Below, piece by piece: positions 34,059-43,601 of a stretch of DNA of 55,511 nucleotides. The stretch lies in assembly GCA_044377005.1 (NCBI GenBank), contig JBILJV010000009.1:1-55511 (forward strand), written 5' to 3'. The notes below the pieces were generated by a model. That model saw only the letters and a list, made by a program, of their open reading frames with translations, had not been told where the DNA came from and did no database searches. Position 1 is the stretch's first letter; each line of letters opens with the position of its first letter. The stretch comes from JABMMZ01 sp044377005 (GTDB taxonomy: Bacteria; Bacteroidota; Bacteroidia; NS11-12g; UBA955). A program made the translations under genes and the position numbers.

Positions 34059-34874
34059 ATGAACAAAACAATTTTTATTACAGGTGCAAGTAGTGGCATA
34101 GGAAAAGAAACTGCAAAATTATTTCAATCAAATGGATGGAACGTGGTTGCAACCATGAGAAACCCCGAAAAGGAAACAGAATTAAATCATTTAGACAATG
34201 TTCTAGTTACCAAACTAGATGTTTTGGATATTGACTCAATTCAAAGTGCTTTTCATTCAGGTATTCAAAAATTTGGGAATATTGATGTATTGCTCAACAA
34301 TGCAGGCTATGGCGCATACGGGCCCTTAGAATCCTTCAGTCGTGAGGAAATTGCTCGTCAGTTCAATACCAATGTTATTGGTCTTATTGATGTTACTCAA
34401 GCTTTTTTGCCACATTTCAGAAAAAACCAGAATGGTATTATCATCAACATTTCGTCGATTGGAGGCAAAATGACATTCCCATTGGGTTCATTGTACCACG
34501 GAACCAAATTTGCAGTTGAGGGAATCTCTGAATCGCTTCATTATGAATTGGAGCAATTTGGCGGTCAGGTTAAAATTGTAGAACCGGGCATGATTGCTAC
34601 AGACTTTAGCGGTAGGTCTTTTGTTTTCAGCAACAATGAAAGCATGGGTGAATATCAACAAACAGTAGGCGCATTGATGACAGCATTGCCCGTTATGACT
34701 CAAAATGCGTCTCCTGCAAGTGTAGTGGCAGAAGTTATATTTGAGGCCGCAACAGATGGCAAAAAACAATTGCGTTATACTGCTGGCGAGGATGCTAAAG
34801 TACTAATTGAAAATCGCAAACTATATGATGATGAAACATTTATAAGCGGAATTAAATCACAATTTGGACTTTAA
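34059..34874 (+). CDS. Short-chain dehydrogenase/reductase (SDR)
   Basis: About 271 residues from the ATG at 34059 (MNKTIFITGASSGIGKET); an upstream TTG at 34032 adds residues before the Rossmann strand and is less likely. The classical SDR motifs are present: TGASSGIG, NNAGYGAYG, the catalytic serine in NISSIGG, and YHGTK with Tyr/Lys, then PGMIATDF. The C-terminal variable part (from about 190) resembles SDRs that are co-transcribed with AraC regulators. It is NAD(P)-dependent, cytoplasmic, and the substrate is unknown. The next two genes follow closely, forming an operon. Confidence 0.9.
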   Translation: MNKTIFITGASSGIGKETAKLFQSNGWNVVATMRNPEKETELNHLDNVLVTKLDVLDIDSIQSAFHSGIQKFGNIDVLLNNAGYGAYGPLESFSREEIARQFNTNVIGLIDVTQAFLPHFRKNQNGIIINISSIGGKMTFPLGSLYHGTKFAVEGISESLHYELEQFGGQVKIVEPGMIATDFSGRSFVFSNNESMGEYQQTVGALMTALPVMTQNASPASVVAEVIFEAATDGKKQLRYTAGEDAKVLIENRKLYDDETFISGIKSQFGL

Positions 34875-34887
34875 AACCTCTTAAAAT

Positions 34888-35385
34888 ATGAATCCAATTA
34901 TTAAATATTTCAACGGAGAAAAAAGCGAAAGCTATGTGTTTATCATAATAGGACTATTGGCTTTTGCGATGGCGTTGTATTTTATCTTTGTATTAAAATC
35001 TTCCTTTTGGAAAGGGGTTGCTATTCCATTTATAATAGTTGCACTGCTTGAGTTTATTGTCGGTTATACCATTATCAAAAGAAGTCACAAAGACATAGAA
35101 AGGGTTGAAACATTTGTTAAAAACCAAGCTCAAAATATTAAAACAGAAGAAATACCAAGAATGGACAAAGTTTTAAGTAATTTTGTCATTTATAGATACG
35201 TTGAAATTGCACTTATAATATTAGGAATTGTGTTAATGTATAGTTCCATGAATGACACCTTTTGGAGAGGAATTGGTTTGGGTTTATTTATACAAGCAAG
35301 TATTGTATTGTGTTTAGATTTTTTTGCTGAAAGACGAGGTCATATTTACATGGAATATTTAAAAGAAATAATTGAAAAAACATGA
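34888..35385 (+). CDS. Small membrane protein with four helices
   Basis: A 165-residue protein with two hydrophobic pairs: residues about 17-37 and 41-62 (GVAIPFIIVALLEFIVGYTII), a basic/acidic central helix (about 64-96), and 105-122 and 127-148. No known family is recognised. The gene starts 13 nt after the SDR stop and overlaps the following AraC-type gene start (ATGA), so the three are translationally linked. A role in the SDR/AraC response is likely but undefined. Confidence 0.7.
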   Translation: MNPIIKYFNGEKSESYVFIIIGLLAFAMALYFIFVLKSSFWKGVAIPFIIVALLEFIVGYTIIKRSHKDIERVETFVKNQAQNIKTEEIPRMDKVLSNFVIYRYVEIALIILGIVLMYSSMNDTFWRGIGLGLFIQASIVLCLDFFAERRGHIYMEYLKEIIEKT

Positions 35386-36290
35386 GTGAAATAATCCATC
35401 TTCAATGTATTGCTGACTTAAACAAGTTGTTTAATTTAGGGAATAGTCAACATCCCTTAATTACAATTTTCGACTTCAGCAATGTAACAGAGCAGGTTGA
35501 AAACAACACCAAAATAAGCACCGATTTCTATTCCATAATGTTTAAAAATTACTGCAAAAACAACTTTAAATATGGTCGAAAAACAATTGATTTTCAAGAA
35601 GGTAATTTAATATGTATAGCTCCAAACCAAACAATAGAGATAGACAATGAAGTAGAGACAAGAGAAGACAAGTTAGGTTGGGGCTTGTTTTTTCATCCCG
35701 ATTTAATTCGTTCAACGTCATTAAACGATAAAATAAAAAATTATAGTTTTTTCCATTACGAAGTTTCCGAGGCGTTGCATCTTTCTGACAAAGAAAAGAA
35801 AACACTTTTTGAATGTGTTCAAAAAATCCAATCAGAACTTCATGAGAATATCGATGTTCATAGTCAATCTATTATTGTTTCATCCATTGAACTACTTTTG
35901 AATTACTGTTCAAGATACTATGGCAGACAAATGATAACCCGAAGTCAGTCCAACAAATCAATAATAACACAAGTTGAAACGTTATTAACACACTATTTTG
36001 AAGAAAACACAATTAAAAAATTGGGAATACCTTCTGTTAAATTTTTAGCTGAAAAAGTGAATTTATCACCCAGTTATTTGGGCGATTTACTTAAAAAGGA
36101 AACAGGCAATAACGCTCAAGAACACATCCATTTACATATTATTGAAAAAGCAAAGGATTCCCTTTTAAATTCGGATAAGAATATTAACGAAATTGCTTAC
36201 GAGTTAGGATTCGAATATCCCCAATATTTCAACAAACTATTTAAAAACAAAACTGGCAAAACGCCTTCGGAATATAGAAACTTGAATTAG
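35382..36290 (+). CDS. AraC family transcriptional regulator
   Basis: A 302-residue regulator. The N-terminal 170 residues are a sensing domain of AraC_binding type (GNLICIAPNQTIEI). The C terminus holds two helix-turn-helix motifs, VKFLAEKVNLSPSYLGDLLKKETG and INEIAYELGFEYPQYFNKLF, followed by KNKTGKTPSEYRN, the family end signature. It should activate or repress its own operon, which begins with the SDR 1.3 kb upstream. It overlaps the membrane gene by 4 nt. Confidence 0.9.
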   Translation: MSEIIHLQCIADLNKLFNLGNSQHPLITIFDFSNVTEQVENNTKISTDFYSIMFKNYCKNNFKYGRKTIDFQEGNLICIAPNQTIEIDNEVETREDKLGWGLFFHPDLIRSTSLNDKIKNYSFFHYEVSEALHLSDKEKKTLFECVQKIQSELHENIDVHSQSIIVSSIELLLNYCSRYYGRQMITRSQSNKSIITQVETLLTHYFEENTIKKLGIPSVKFLAEKVNLSPSYLGDLLKKETGNNAQEHIHLHIIEKAKDSLLNSDKNINEIAYELGFEYPQYFNKLFKNKTGKTPSEYRNLN

Positions 36291-36470
36291 GGAAGTGCAA
36301 TAAATATCAGAATAAAATGATTAATCAACGTAATAACAAATTATTAGCAGCAATTTCAAAGATAGACAACACCATTTATTGGAGTGGGTAAGCTTTAAAT
36401 TCAAATTTAATAAAAACTAAAGTAAATAGTTGCTTATTTACCAATAATTTGGCTTGCCATAACGCGGTAA

Positions 36471-36497
36471 TTGTTACGAAAAAATAGTGTAATTTTG
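36471..36497 (+). promoter_or_regulatory. Promoter of the Asp-box protein gene
   Basis: TTG at 36471-36473, 16 nt, and TAATTTTG at 36490-36497. The -7 box fits exactly and the spacing is a few bases short. The start of transcription would lie about 45 nt before the ATG at 36552. Confidence 0.45.
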
Positions 36498-36551
36498 ACT
36501 CCTTTTAAAAAATCGAAAAGCCATTATAGTGGTCAATAAAAATTCAATAAA

Positions 36552-38018
36552 ATGACAAAAAATATATTTTTTTCAATTTCTTTTATGCTTTTGCTTAAAA
36601 GTTCATTATTTGGGCAATGGACACAATTACCCAATCTATCTCAAAATATCATTTCTATCTATGTTTCAAACAACAACCTACTTGCAGGAACAGATTCAGG
36701 GATTTACTACTCCTCAGACAATGGGGATACTTGGAACACATCATCAGGCATCTCTACTACTGCAAAATCTTTTTCAAAAGACGGCAATAAACTTTTAGTG
36801 TCAAGCTATGAAAAATTATTACAGTCAACTAACGATGGTGTTTCATGGTCAGCTTTGCCCACAATTTATACATTCCAAAACGTTAACAATGTTTTAATTA
36901 GTAACACGAATTACTTAGTTGGGATGAATGGAAGTGGCGTTTGGTTTTCCAAAGACAAAGGTTCAAATTGGGTTCAATCTTCAACAACTCAACAAGGTCC
37001 TAATTCGGCCATTGTTACTAAGAAAAATAAAACATTTTCGTCTTTCCAAAGTTCAGGATACTTTCAAGCTTCAAACGACAATGGGCAGACGTGGTATAGC
37101 CCAAGTTGCAATGGAATAAAAACAGGCATGAGTTCTTCATTTCAAGACATTAGTTGCCTTGCAGTTAAAAATGATTCTATCCTAATTGCAGGAACTAAAA
37201 ACTATGGAACAGCCTCTCAATATGATGGCGTTTACTTTTCGTATGATGATGGCAATAACTGGACAAAGAAAATAAATGGAATAACAACAACGGCAATAAA
37301 TAGTATTGAGGTAATTGGAAATCTAATATTTATAGGCACAAATGGCGGTGGCGTTTTTTATTCATCAGATGACGGCAATAATTGGACTGTATTAAACACC
37401 GGTTTGTCAAATTCTACAATCAATAAACTTTACATAAATGGTTCAACACTTTATGCTGGAGTTTCAACAGGTCTCTTTAAAATTGATATTTGTTACTTAA
37501 TCAAAAATACATCTTCTTTAAATGCAAATAGTTCTACTACAATTTTAAGTGGTGATTCTGTAAAATTAGTTGCCAATAATAATGGATTAAACTATCAATG
37601 GTTTTTGAACAATACATTGATATCAAGCGCCAATAACAATGAATTTTTTGCAAAAACGAACGGGAAATACAAAGTAGTAATTTCTTATTCCTCTGGATGT
37701 TCTGACACGTCTAACACGATTTCAATTGTTGTTAATTCAGCTACAAAAATCAATCATACTATTTCATTGGGTAATTTTCTAAAACTATATCCAAATCCAT
37801 CAAATGGTATTGTTACATTTGAATATACAACACCATTATATTCAGAACCTTTTGAGCTATTAATATACAATGTAACTGGCAGTTTAATAAACACCTATTA
37901 TTTGTCAAAAAATCATGAAAAACTCACTATTTCCGATTGGGAAGAAGGAGTGTATTTTGTTTTAACACGAAACCAAATATCGACAAGTCAAACACAAAAA
38001 ATAATTGTCATAAAATAG
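36552..38018 (+). CDS. Secreted Asp-box (BNR) repeat protein with T9SS sorting domain
   Basis: A 488-residue protein with a signal peptide. Six Asp-box motifs (S/T-x-D-x-G-x-x-W) occur at about residues 54-61, 92-99, 133-140, 173-181, 230-237 and 271-278, for instance SSDNGDTW and SSDDGNNW. They mark a beta-propeller like that of sialidases and photosystem-stability-factor-like proteins. An Ig-like segment follows (about 315-395). The end LYPNPSNGIVTFEY to QKIIVIK is a type A T9SS C-terminal sorting domain, so the protein is exported and attached to the surface. No sialidase catalytic residues (RIP) are seen, so enzyme activity is unlikely. Confidence 0.85.
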   Translation: MTKNIFFSISFMLLLKSSLFGQWTQLPNLSQNIISIYVSNNNLLAGTDSGIYYSSDNGDTWNTSSGISTTAKSFSKDGNKLLVSSYEKLLQSTNDGVSWSALPTIYTFQNVNNVLISNTNYLVGMNGSGVWFSKDKGSNWVQSSTTQQGPNSAIVTKKNKTFSSFQSSGYFQASNDNGQTWYSPSCNGIKTGMSSSFQDISCLAVKNDSILIAGTKNYGTASQYDGVYFSYDDGNNWTKKINGITTTAINSIEVIGNLIFIGTNGGGVFYSSDDGNNWTVLNTGLSNSTINKLYINGSTLYAGVSTGLFKIDICYLIKNTSSLNANSSTTILSGDSVKLVANNNGLNYQWFLNNTLISSANNNEFFAKTNGKYKVVISYSSGCSDTSNTISIVVNSATKINHTISLGNFLKLYPNPSNGIVTFEYTTPLYSEPFELLIYNVTGSLINTYYLSKNHEKLTISDWEEGVYFVLTRNQISTSQTQKIIVIK

Positions 38019-38170
38019 TTAGAAGTGAGCTGAGTAAATATATTGAATGATATAAAAACACGATTTAAATATTTTTAAAGAAAGCTGTCAAAGCAACATT
38101 AATTTATCACATATTGAATACCAAATTGATTCAATTTTAAAATCACACCTCAAACAATACACCAAAAAAA

Positions 38171-39976
38171 ATGAAAAAAAAGCTTCTAATTTCAATATTT
38201 ATTTTTTCCTTTTGGGGCTTAAAATCTCAAACATTCAACTCTTTACTTTCCAAAATGTTGCAAGATACTTTAAATACCTATGTATCTCAGATACCAAGTA
38301 TAAAAGGAATGTCTGCAAGTGTGTATGTCCCAGGTCAGGGCATTTGGAATGGTGTTAAAGGAAATTCATACCCTGGAAAATCAATTACAAGTGATATGAG
38401 GTTTGGTATTGCAAGTAATTCTAAACTATTCACATCAGTAATGATATTAAAATTAGCCGAAAACAATATTTTAAGTTTAAATGATTCTCTAAAAGATTGG
38501 CTTACAATTTCAAATTCAAATATTAATCCCAATATTACAATTCGTCAATTATTAAATCATTCTAGTGGCATATCTGATCCATTTTTTGCAGCGCCTTGGT
38601 TTGATACCATTAATTTAAATCCAACAAGAGTCTTTTTGCCAAATGAGGTTTTAAAATGGGTTGGTGCTCCACTTTTTAAAGCAGGCACCAGTTATGGTTA
38701 TTCCAACACCAATTATGTTTTAGCTGCCATGGTTGCTGAAAAAGCTAGTGGTTATCGATTATCAACTTTAATTCGAGATAGCATTTTAAACATCATCAAA
38801 ATGGATAGCACTTTTATTGACATTGAAGAACCTATTAATGGAACTATTGCTCATCGCTTTTGGAATAATGTAAACTACAACGATACTTCGCGTATTGGAT
38901 TAAATTCTGCAGTAGGATATGCAGGTTCAATCTTTTCAACTTCTTCAGAATTAGTTCAATTTTACAATGCATTATTTAATGGAATATTCATTAATCCAAG
39001 TTCAATGAGTGAGCTTACGACCTTCATATCAACATCAAACCCAAATTATCAATATGGGCTTGGTTTGAGCAGAGATATAACACAAGGATACAGATATTGG
39101 GGACATGGTGGAAGAACATGGGGATATAAAAGCAAAATGATTTACGACACTTGTTTAAATGTTTCTGTTGCAGGACTTACCAATTCAGACCCTTCTGGTG
39201 TAGATGCTGTTACTTTTTTATTATATCGAGTTGTTAAAAATCACATTCCAGGTTGTTTAGGTTCTATAAATGGTATTAATGAGATATGTCATGGAAAAGA
39301 CTCTGTAACTTATTCTATTTCTCCAATTTCAAATGCTGATTCATATGAATGGACTTTACCTTCAGGTGTCTCAGGAAAAAGTAATTCTAATACTATTTCC
39401 GTTAAATTTGGTCAAAGTACAAATTCAGGTAAAATTACAGTTAGAGGCATTAATAAATATGGCCCAGGAGGCTTTTCCACTTTATGGGTAAATGTAAAAC
39501 CTAAGCCTAAAACACCTCTAATTTCAATTAATGGAAATACATTAAAATCAAATGCTCCTAATGGGAATCAATGGTATAATTCCAAAGGTATCATAATAGG
39601 GGCAACGGATTCTATATATACTATGACCTCAAATGACCATTATTATTGTATTGTTACATTAATGGGTTGTAGTTCTGATTCATCTAACAACATTACTACA
39701 AAAAACACAAATGTTAATGACCCCTATTTTGATACTCAAATAAGCCTCTTTCCAAATCCAAGTTCATCAGAAATTACGTTAACAAGCACTGCATTTTTAA
39801 ACAATGTAAATTTATTACTAATTGACAATTGTGGTAAAATCGTGTTAAATATAAAAAATTTAAGCGGCAATTCATTCGTTTTAAAGGAATTAGACTTAGA
39901 AAATGGATTTTATTTAGTTAAGTTAATTGGAGAAAATCATTTAATAAGTTCAAAAAAAATAATAATTGCTAATTAA
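38171..39976 (+). CDS. Secreted serine hydrolase (class C beta-lactamase family) with T9SS domain
   Basis: A 601-residue protein. After the signal peptide, residues about 25-350 form a serine beta-lactamase/D-Ala-D-Ala-carboxypeptidase domain. It has SNSK (Ser82/Lys85), YSN (177-179) and HGG (312-314), plus the family phrase LLNHSSGIS. A PKD/Ig-like region (about 360-500) follows, and the tail SLFPNPSSSEITL to SSKKIIIAN is a T9SS sorting domain. It should hydrolyse or transfer ester or amide bonds at the cell surface; beta-lactamase activity itself is not implied. It is 152 nt downstream of the Asp-box gene and probably a separate unit. Confidence 0.88.
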   Translation: MKKKLLISIFIFSFWGLKSQTFNSLLSKMLQDTLNTYVSQIPSIKGMSASVYVPGQGIWNGVKGNSYPGKSITSDMRFGIASNSKLFTSVMILKLAENNILSLNDSLKDWLTISNSNINPNITIRQLLNHSSGISDPFFAAPWFDTINLNPTRVFLPNEVLKWVGAPLFKAGTSYGYSNTNYVLAAMVAEKASGYRLSTLIRDSILNIIKMDSTFIDIEEPINGTIAHRFWNNVNYNDTSRIGLNSAVGYAGSIFSTSSELVQFYNALFNGIFINPSSMSELTTFISTSNPNYQYGLGLSRDITQGYRYWGHGGRTWGYKSKMIYDTCLNVSVAGLTNSDPSGVDAVTFLLYRVVKNHIPGCLGSINGINEICHGKDSVTYSISPISNADSYEWTLPSGVSGKSNSNTISVKFGQSTNSGKITVRGINKYGPGGFSTLWVNVKPKPKTPLISINGNTLKSNAPNGNQWYNSKGIIIGATDSIYTMTSNDHYYCIVTLMGCSSDSSNNITTKNTNVNDPYFDTQISLFPNPSSSEITLTSTAFLNNVNLLLIDNCGKIVLNIKNLSGNSFVLKELDLENGFYLVKLIGENHLISSKKIIIAN

Positions 39977-40050
39977 ATTGTTTAACTACCTAAGACATAA
40001 AAAAAACAATCTATTTTAAATTTAAAATAAATATCTAACAAATATAAAAA

Positions 40051-40422
40051 ATGAAAAAACAAAAAATTGTATTCTGGACAGCAACTACTATTATTGCTCT
40101 ATTCGAAGGTGTTATGCCTTTATTAACTTTTCAAACTGAACTAGCTAAAGAAGGGATAATACATTTAGGTTATCCCCTATATTTTGGAAATGCAATAGTT
40201 GTTTTTAAAGTATTAGGTGTATTAGCCCTGATGATTCCTAAAATTCCAAAACGCGTAAAAGAATGGGCTTATGCTGGATTTACTTTTGATTTCATCTTTG
40301 CTTCAATCAGTCACGGAGCTGTAGATGGAATAAATGTTCAAACATTTTTCCCAATGGTTATTTTGGGAATTTTAGTGATATCCTATATTTATTACCACAA
40401 ACTAAACGCTAGTGAAAATTAA
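40051..40422 (+). CDS. DoxX-like membrane protein
   Basis: A 123-residue protein with four helices (about 8-24, 45-62, 70-88 and 96-114). The phrases GVMPLLTFQTELA, HLGYP, VVFKVLGVLALMIP and RVKEWAYAGFTFDFIFASISH are typical of the DoxX_2 subfamily. These membrane proteins are of unknown exact role and often occur with stress and detoxification genes. Here it precedes DUF1801 and SRPBCC genes on the same strand, with gaps of 42 and 11 nt, so they may form an operon. Confidence 0.8.
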   Translation: MKKQKIVFWTATTIIALFEGVMPLLTFQTELAKEGIIHLGYPLYFGNAIVVFKVLGVLALMIPKIPKRVKEWAYAGFTFDFIFASISHGAVDGINVQTFFPMVILGILVISYIYYHKLNASEN

Positions 40423-40464
40423 TTAGTTTTAATGAGGACATCATTCCTTTTAAATGAAAACTAA

Positions 40465-40857
40465 ATGAACGAAGCTATTAATCAATACAACCTCCAAACA
40501 GAAACAGACCAACCAATTTGTGACTTGTTGGCAAAGGTCATTTCAAATGAATTGTTCGAAGCTGAAGATAAAATATGGCATGCTCACCCCGTTTGGTTTT
40601 TGAACGGCAACCCAATAGTAGGATACAGTAAACAAAAAAAGGGAATAAAACTAATGTTTTGGAGTGGGATTGACTTTGACGAAATTGACTTAAACATAAA
40701 AGGTCAAAAATTCAAAGATGCTGCCATTTTCTATAACAATGTAAATGACATTAACCAAAATGATTTAATTCGTTGGCTTAAAAAGTCTCGAGAAATACAA
40801 TGGGATTACAAAAACATCGTAAAAAGAAAAGGTAAACTAGAAAAAATTGAACAATAA
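40465..40857 (+). CDS. DUF1801 domain protein
   Basis: A 130-residue cytosolic protein. The segment AEDKIWHAHPVWFLNGNPIVGYSKQKKGIKLMFWSG is typical of DUF1801 (YdhG-like) proteins, an iron-binding-like fold of unknown activity. The C-terminal region has the usual DLIRWLKKSREIQWDYKNI helix. It lies between the DoxX-like and SRPBCC genes, which in Bacteroidota are frequently clustered. The ATG at 40465 is preceded by no visible ribosome-binding site. Confidence 0.75.
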   Translation: MNEAINQYNLQTETDQPICDLLAKVISNELFEAEDKIWHAHPVWFLNGNPIVGYSKQKKGIKLMFWSGIDFDEIDLNIKGQKFKDAAIFYNNVNDINQNDLIRWLKKSREIQWDYKNIVKRKGKLEKIEQ

Positions 40858-40868
40858 TTGATCCCAAT

Positions 40869-41327
40869 ATGAATAAATTAAGATTTTATGAAATTATTAA
40901 TGCTCCCGCAAATACGGTCTATGATATTATGTTAGGCATTAATAACAAAACAACTTATGAGGAATGGACCGCATTGTTCAATCCAACTTCCACTTTCGAA
41001 GGAAATTGGGTAAAAGGCAGCAAAATGCTGTTTATAGGAACCGATGAAAAAGGAGAAAAAGTTGGAATGGTTTCTGAAATATCTGAAAATATCCCTAACC
41101 AATTTGTATCAATTCGCCATTACGGACTAGTAAAAGACAGTATAGAAATTACCGAAGGTCATGAGGTAGAGAAATGGGCAAATGGTTTTGAAAACTATCT
41201 ATTTAATGAAATTAATGGAATTACAACGGTTAACGTTGAATTAGATACTACGGATGAATTTATTGAATATATGAATGATGCTTACCCTAAAGCACTCAAT
41301 AAATTAAAAGAAATTTGTGAAAAATAA
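40869..41327 (+). CDS. SRPBCC/START-like protein (AHSA1 or polyketide-cyclase type)
   Basis: A 152-residue protein with the first strand FYEIINAPANTVYDIML, the TYEEWTALFNPTSTFEGNW segment, and a long C-terminal helix (IEYMNDAYPKALNKLKEICE). This is the helix-grip fold of the SRPBCC superfamily, which binds hydrophobic ligands. The activity is unknown. It is 11 nt after the DUF1801 gene and probably co-transcribed. Confidence 0.8.
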   Translation: MNKLRFYEIINAPANTVYDIMLGINNKTTYEEWTALFNPTSTFEGNWVKGSKMLFIGTDEKGEKVGMVSEISENIPNQFVSIRHYGLVKDSIEITEGHEVEKWANGFENYLFNEINGITTVNVELDTTDEFIEYMNDAYPKALNKLKEICEK

Positions 41328-41513
41328 AATAACTTGTCAATTAAATCTGGAAGATATAAGATTCTATTAAATCTTTAATCTCAGCATATACGATTGAAAA
41401 TAAACGATCGATGCAAATAGATCTTATTGGCTCAATGATAGATGATAAACAAACTGAACTTTTTTTTTCGTTTCAGGTGCGGAAGTCATTTTCAAATATA
41501 GACAAAATAATAT

Positions 41514-42077
41514 ATGAATACAATAAAAACAATGACTAAGAACAAAAGAAAATTAATCCTTTACATTTCTTGTTCTTTAGACGGTTATATTGCTAAGCCA
41601 AATGATGACTTAAGCTTTCTATCAATGGTGGAACAAGAAGGGCAAGACTATGGTTATGCTGACTTTATAAAAACCGTAGACACCGTTATTGTAGGGCGTA
41701 GAACTTACGATTGGGTGATAGGACAAGGCTACGAGTTTCCTCATTCAAACAAGGAAACGTATGTCATTACAAGACAAACTAGACCCAATAAAGGGACTAT
41801 CAACTTTTACAATGGCGACTTAAAATCCTTGCTTACTGAATTAAAAAACAAAGAAGGTAAAACTATTTTTTGCGATGGTGGATCTGAAATTGCTAATCAG
41901 CTTTTGACTGACAAATTATTTGACGAACTTATTCTTTCAATAGTACCAATAATTGTTGGAAATGGGACTAGACTTTTTAAAGAAGGAATTCCTGAACAAG
42001 AACTTTTACTAAAATCGGTTAATCATTTTGAAAAAGGACTTGTTCAATTACATTATGAGTTGAAAAAGTTTGAATGA
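41514..42077 (+). CDS. Dihydrofolate reductase-like protein (RibD C-terminal family)
   Basis: A 187-residue protein of the RibD_C/YyaP type. It has KLILYISCSLDGYIAKPNDDLSFL at the start, DTVIVGRRTYDWV, the NADPH-binding IFCDGGSEIANQLL, and the end DELILSIVPIIVGNGTRLF. Such proteins resemble reductases of riboflavin or folate metabolism, but most stand-alone copies have no known substrate. An ATG at 41532 is a possible later start. It is about 190 nt downstream of the SRPBCC gene. Confidence 0.85.
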   Translation: MNTIKTMTKNKRKLILYISCSLDGYIAKPNDDLSFLSMVEQEGQDYGYADFIKTVDTVIVGRRTYDWVIGQGYEFPHSNKETYVITRQTRPNKGTINFYNGDLKSLLTELKNKEGKTIFCDGGSEIANQLLTDKLFDELILSIVPIIVGNGTRLFKEGIPEQELLLKSVNHFEKGLVQLHYELKKFE

Positions 42078-42130
42078 TTTATCATATTAATTTCATACAA
42101 ACATTTTAACCATTAAATTGTTATCATTTC

Positions 42131-43471
42131 ATGAAAAAACACATTACTTTTTTTTCACTTTTTTTTATTTTTTTTACCAATGTATTTTCCCAAAATGTTG
42201 GAATTGTAAGAAAAAATTACATTTCAAGCTTCTTTGACAGTTTATCCATGTCAAATATAGATGTTTTTGACTCATCAACCATAAGACTAGGTAGTATAGA
42301 TCCCACAACTGGTATTGTAACAAATATTGGCAATTCTGAATACAAAATAGGCATTAATCTTACCGGTGCTACTTTAAATCCCTATTTAAATCATTACTAT
42401 ATTGCAAGTGGAGATAGAATGTTAACTTTTGATTTGAACACAGGTAACATTATCAATAATGTTCCAATTACAGGTCCGTATCCTACATTTGCATTCCAAA
42501 ATTTCCGATTCAACACAAGTGATTCTGTCATCTATGGAATGGTTCCAAATAATTTTTATTCTAGATATTATGACAGTACTGTTATGGATAGTATTGATGT
42601 TTTAGATTCAACCCAAATACGCTTTGCGACTATTAATCCTGAAACTGGAAATTACAATATTATTGGAAATACATCATACAGCAATCTTTATACATTAGCA
42701 GGTAATTCCATAGACCCATATCAAATGGTTTACTATTATTCTGCAGTTGATACTTTGGTTGGAATTGATTTGTATACAGGAAATACATATAGTGAAGTTA
42801 AAATTCAATTACCTTCAAATTCAATTTTTGAAAATATTTCATACAGTTGTATAGACACTGCCATATATGGTATCACTCGTCAAAATTATACCTCTATGAT
42901 TTATGATAGTCTTTTAATGAGTAACATTGAAGTTATAGACTCTACAACTTTCAGGCTTTCAAAAGTTAACCCTAATAATGGTAATGTTGAAATTATCTCT
43001 CCATACAGCATTGGTTTTGGCAGTAATTTAAGTGTTGGTTCTTTCATTGATCCTAGTTCATTGACATTTTACTCAAGTGATGGAAATAAAATTATTGGTG
43101 TATCATTAATCAGTGGGCTGGTAACCTCCATTGAAACAAAAACATTTTCTTCGGGAGCTATTGCATTAAACATGATTCGAAGTACAGAAAATTGTTATGG
43201 AACTAATGAAATTAGAATTAATACAAGAACCGGGATTGATGAAGTAGAAAATATAGAATTTAATATATTTCCTAATCCTACTCAAAACCAAATTTCTGTA
43301 ATAAAAAATAAGATGTTTAAAACGATTGAAATTATTGATCACAAAGGATTTTCAGTTATAAAAACAACTGATGAAACTATTGATATATCAAACTTACCAC
43401 AAGGTATGTACATATTAAAAATAATGAAACAAGATGGGAATTTTGTTTCAAAAAAATTAATTAAAAATTAA
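42131..43471 (+). CDS. Secreted triple-repeat protein with T9SS sorting domain
   Basis: A 446-residue protein with a signal peptide and three related blocks of about 110 residues beginning near residues 28, 138 and 248. Each carries a YDS/FDS...MSNI/MDSI...VxDST.xR..xI/VNP.TG pattern (for example FFDSLSMSNIDVFDSSTIRL, YYDSTVMDSIDVLDST and YDSLLMSNIEVIDSTTF), and each block is built of strands like beta-propeller blades. The C terminus (FPNPTQNQIS to KKLIKN) is a T9SS type A sorting domain. The binding partner is unknown. Confidence 0.78.
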   Translation: MKKHITFFSLFFIFFTNVFSQNVGIVRKNYISSFFDSLSMSNIDVFDSSTIRLGSIDPTTGIVTNIGNSEYKIGINLTGATLNPYLNHYYIASGDRMLTFDLNTGNIINNVPITGPYPTFAFQNFRFNTSDSVIYGMVPNNFYSRYYDSTVMDSIDVLDSTQIRFATINPETGNYNIIGNTSYSNLYTLAGNSIDPYQMVYYYSAVDTLVGIDLYTGNTYSEVKIQLPSNSIFENISYSCIDTAIYGITRQNYTSMIYDSLLMSNIEVIDSTTFRLSKVNPNNGNVEIISPYSIGFGSNLSVGSFIDPSSLTFYSSDGNKIIGVSLISGLVTSIETKTFSSGAIALNMIRSTENCYGTNEIRINTRTGIDEVENIEFNIFPNPTQNQISVIKNKMFKTIEIIDHKGFSVIKTTDETIDISNLPQGMYILKIMKQDGNFVSKKLIKN

Positions 43472-43509
43472 TCCCGAATAATCTTTATTGACGGTTTTAG
43501 ATAAAAAAC

Positions 43510-43523
43510 CAACTTATAAGTTG
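43510..43523. promoter_or_regulatory. 14-bp perfect palindrome, possible operator
   Basis: CAACTTATAAGTTG is a perfect palindrome just upstream of a promoter-like TTTTG/TAAATTTG pair (43533-43559). It is the size and shape of a dimeric repressor site. It could instead be a weak transcript-end hairpin after the triple-repeat gene. Confidence 0.35.
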
Positions 43524-43532
43524 ATGTCCTTT

Positions 43533-43559
43533 TTGCAACTATTTTTTTATTTAAATTTG
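43533..43559 (+). promoter_or_regulatory. Promoter of the small membrane gene
   Basis: TTG at 43533-43535 and TAAATTTG at 43552-43559, 16 nt apart. The -7 box matches TAnnTTTG exactly. The ATG at 43602 is about 36 nt downstream of the inferred start. Confidence 0.4.
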
Positions 43560-43601
43560 TGATTGATATTATTTTTTATAACCCCCAATCATTCTCACTC
43601 A

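Noticed and set aside
36317..36391. 24-codon ORF between the AraC gene and the Asp-box gene
   Set aside because: It is very short, has no recognisable similarity and is not placed in an operon; chance is likely.
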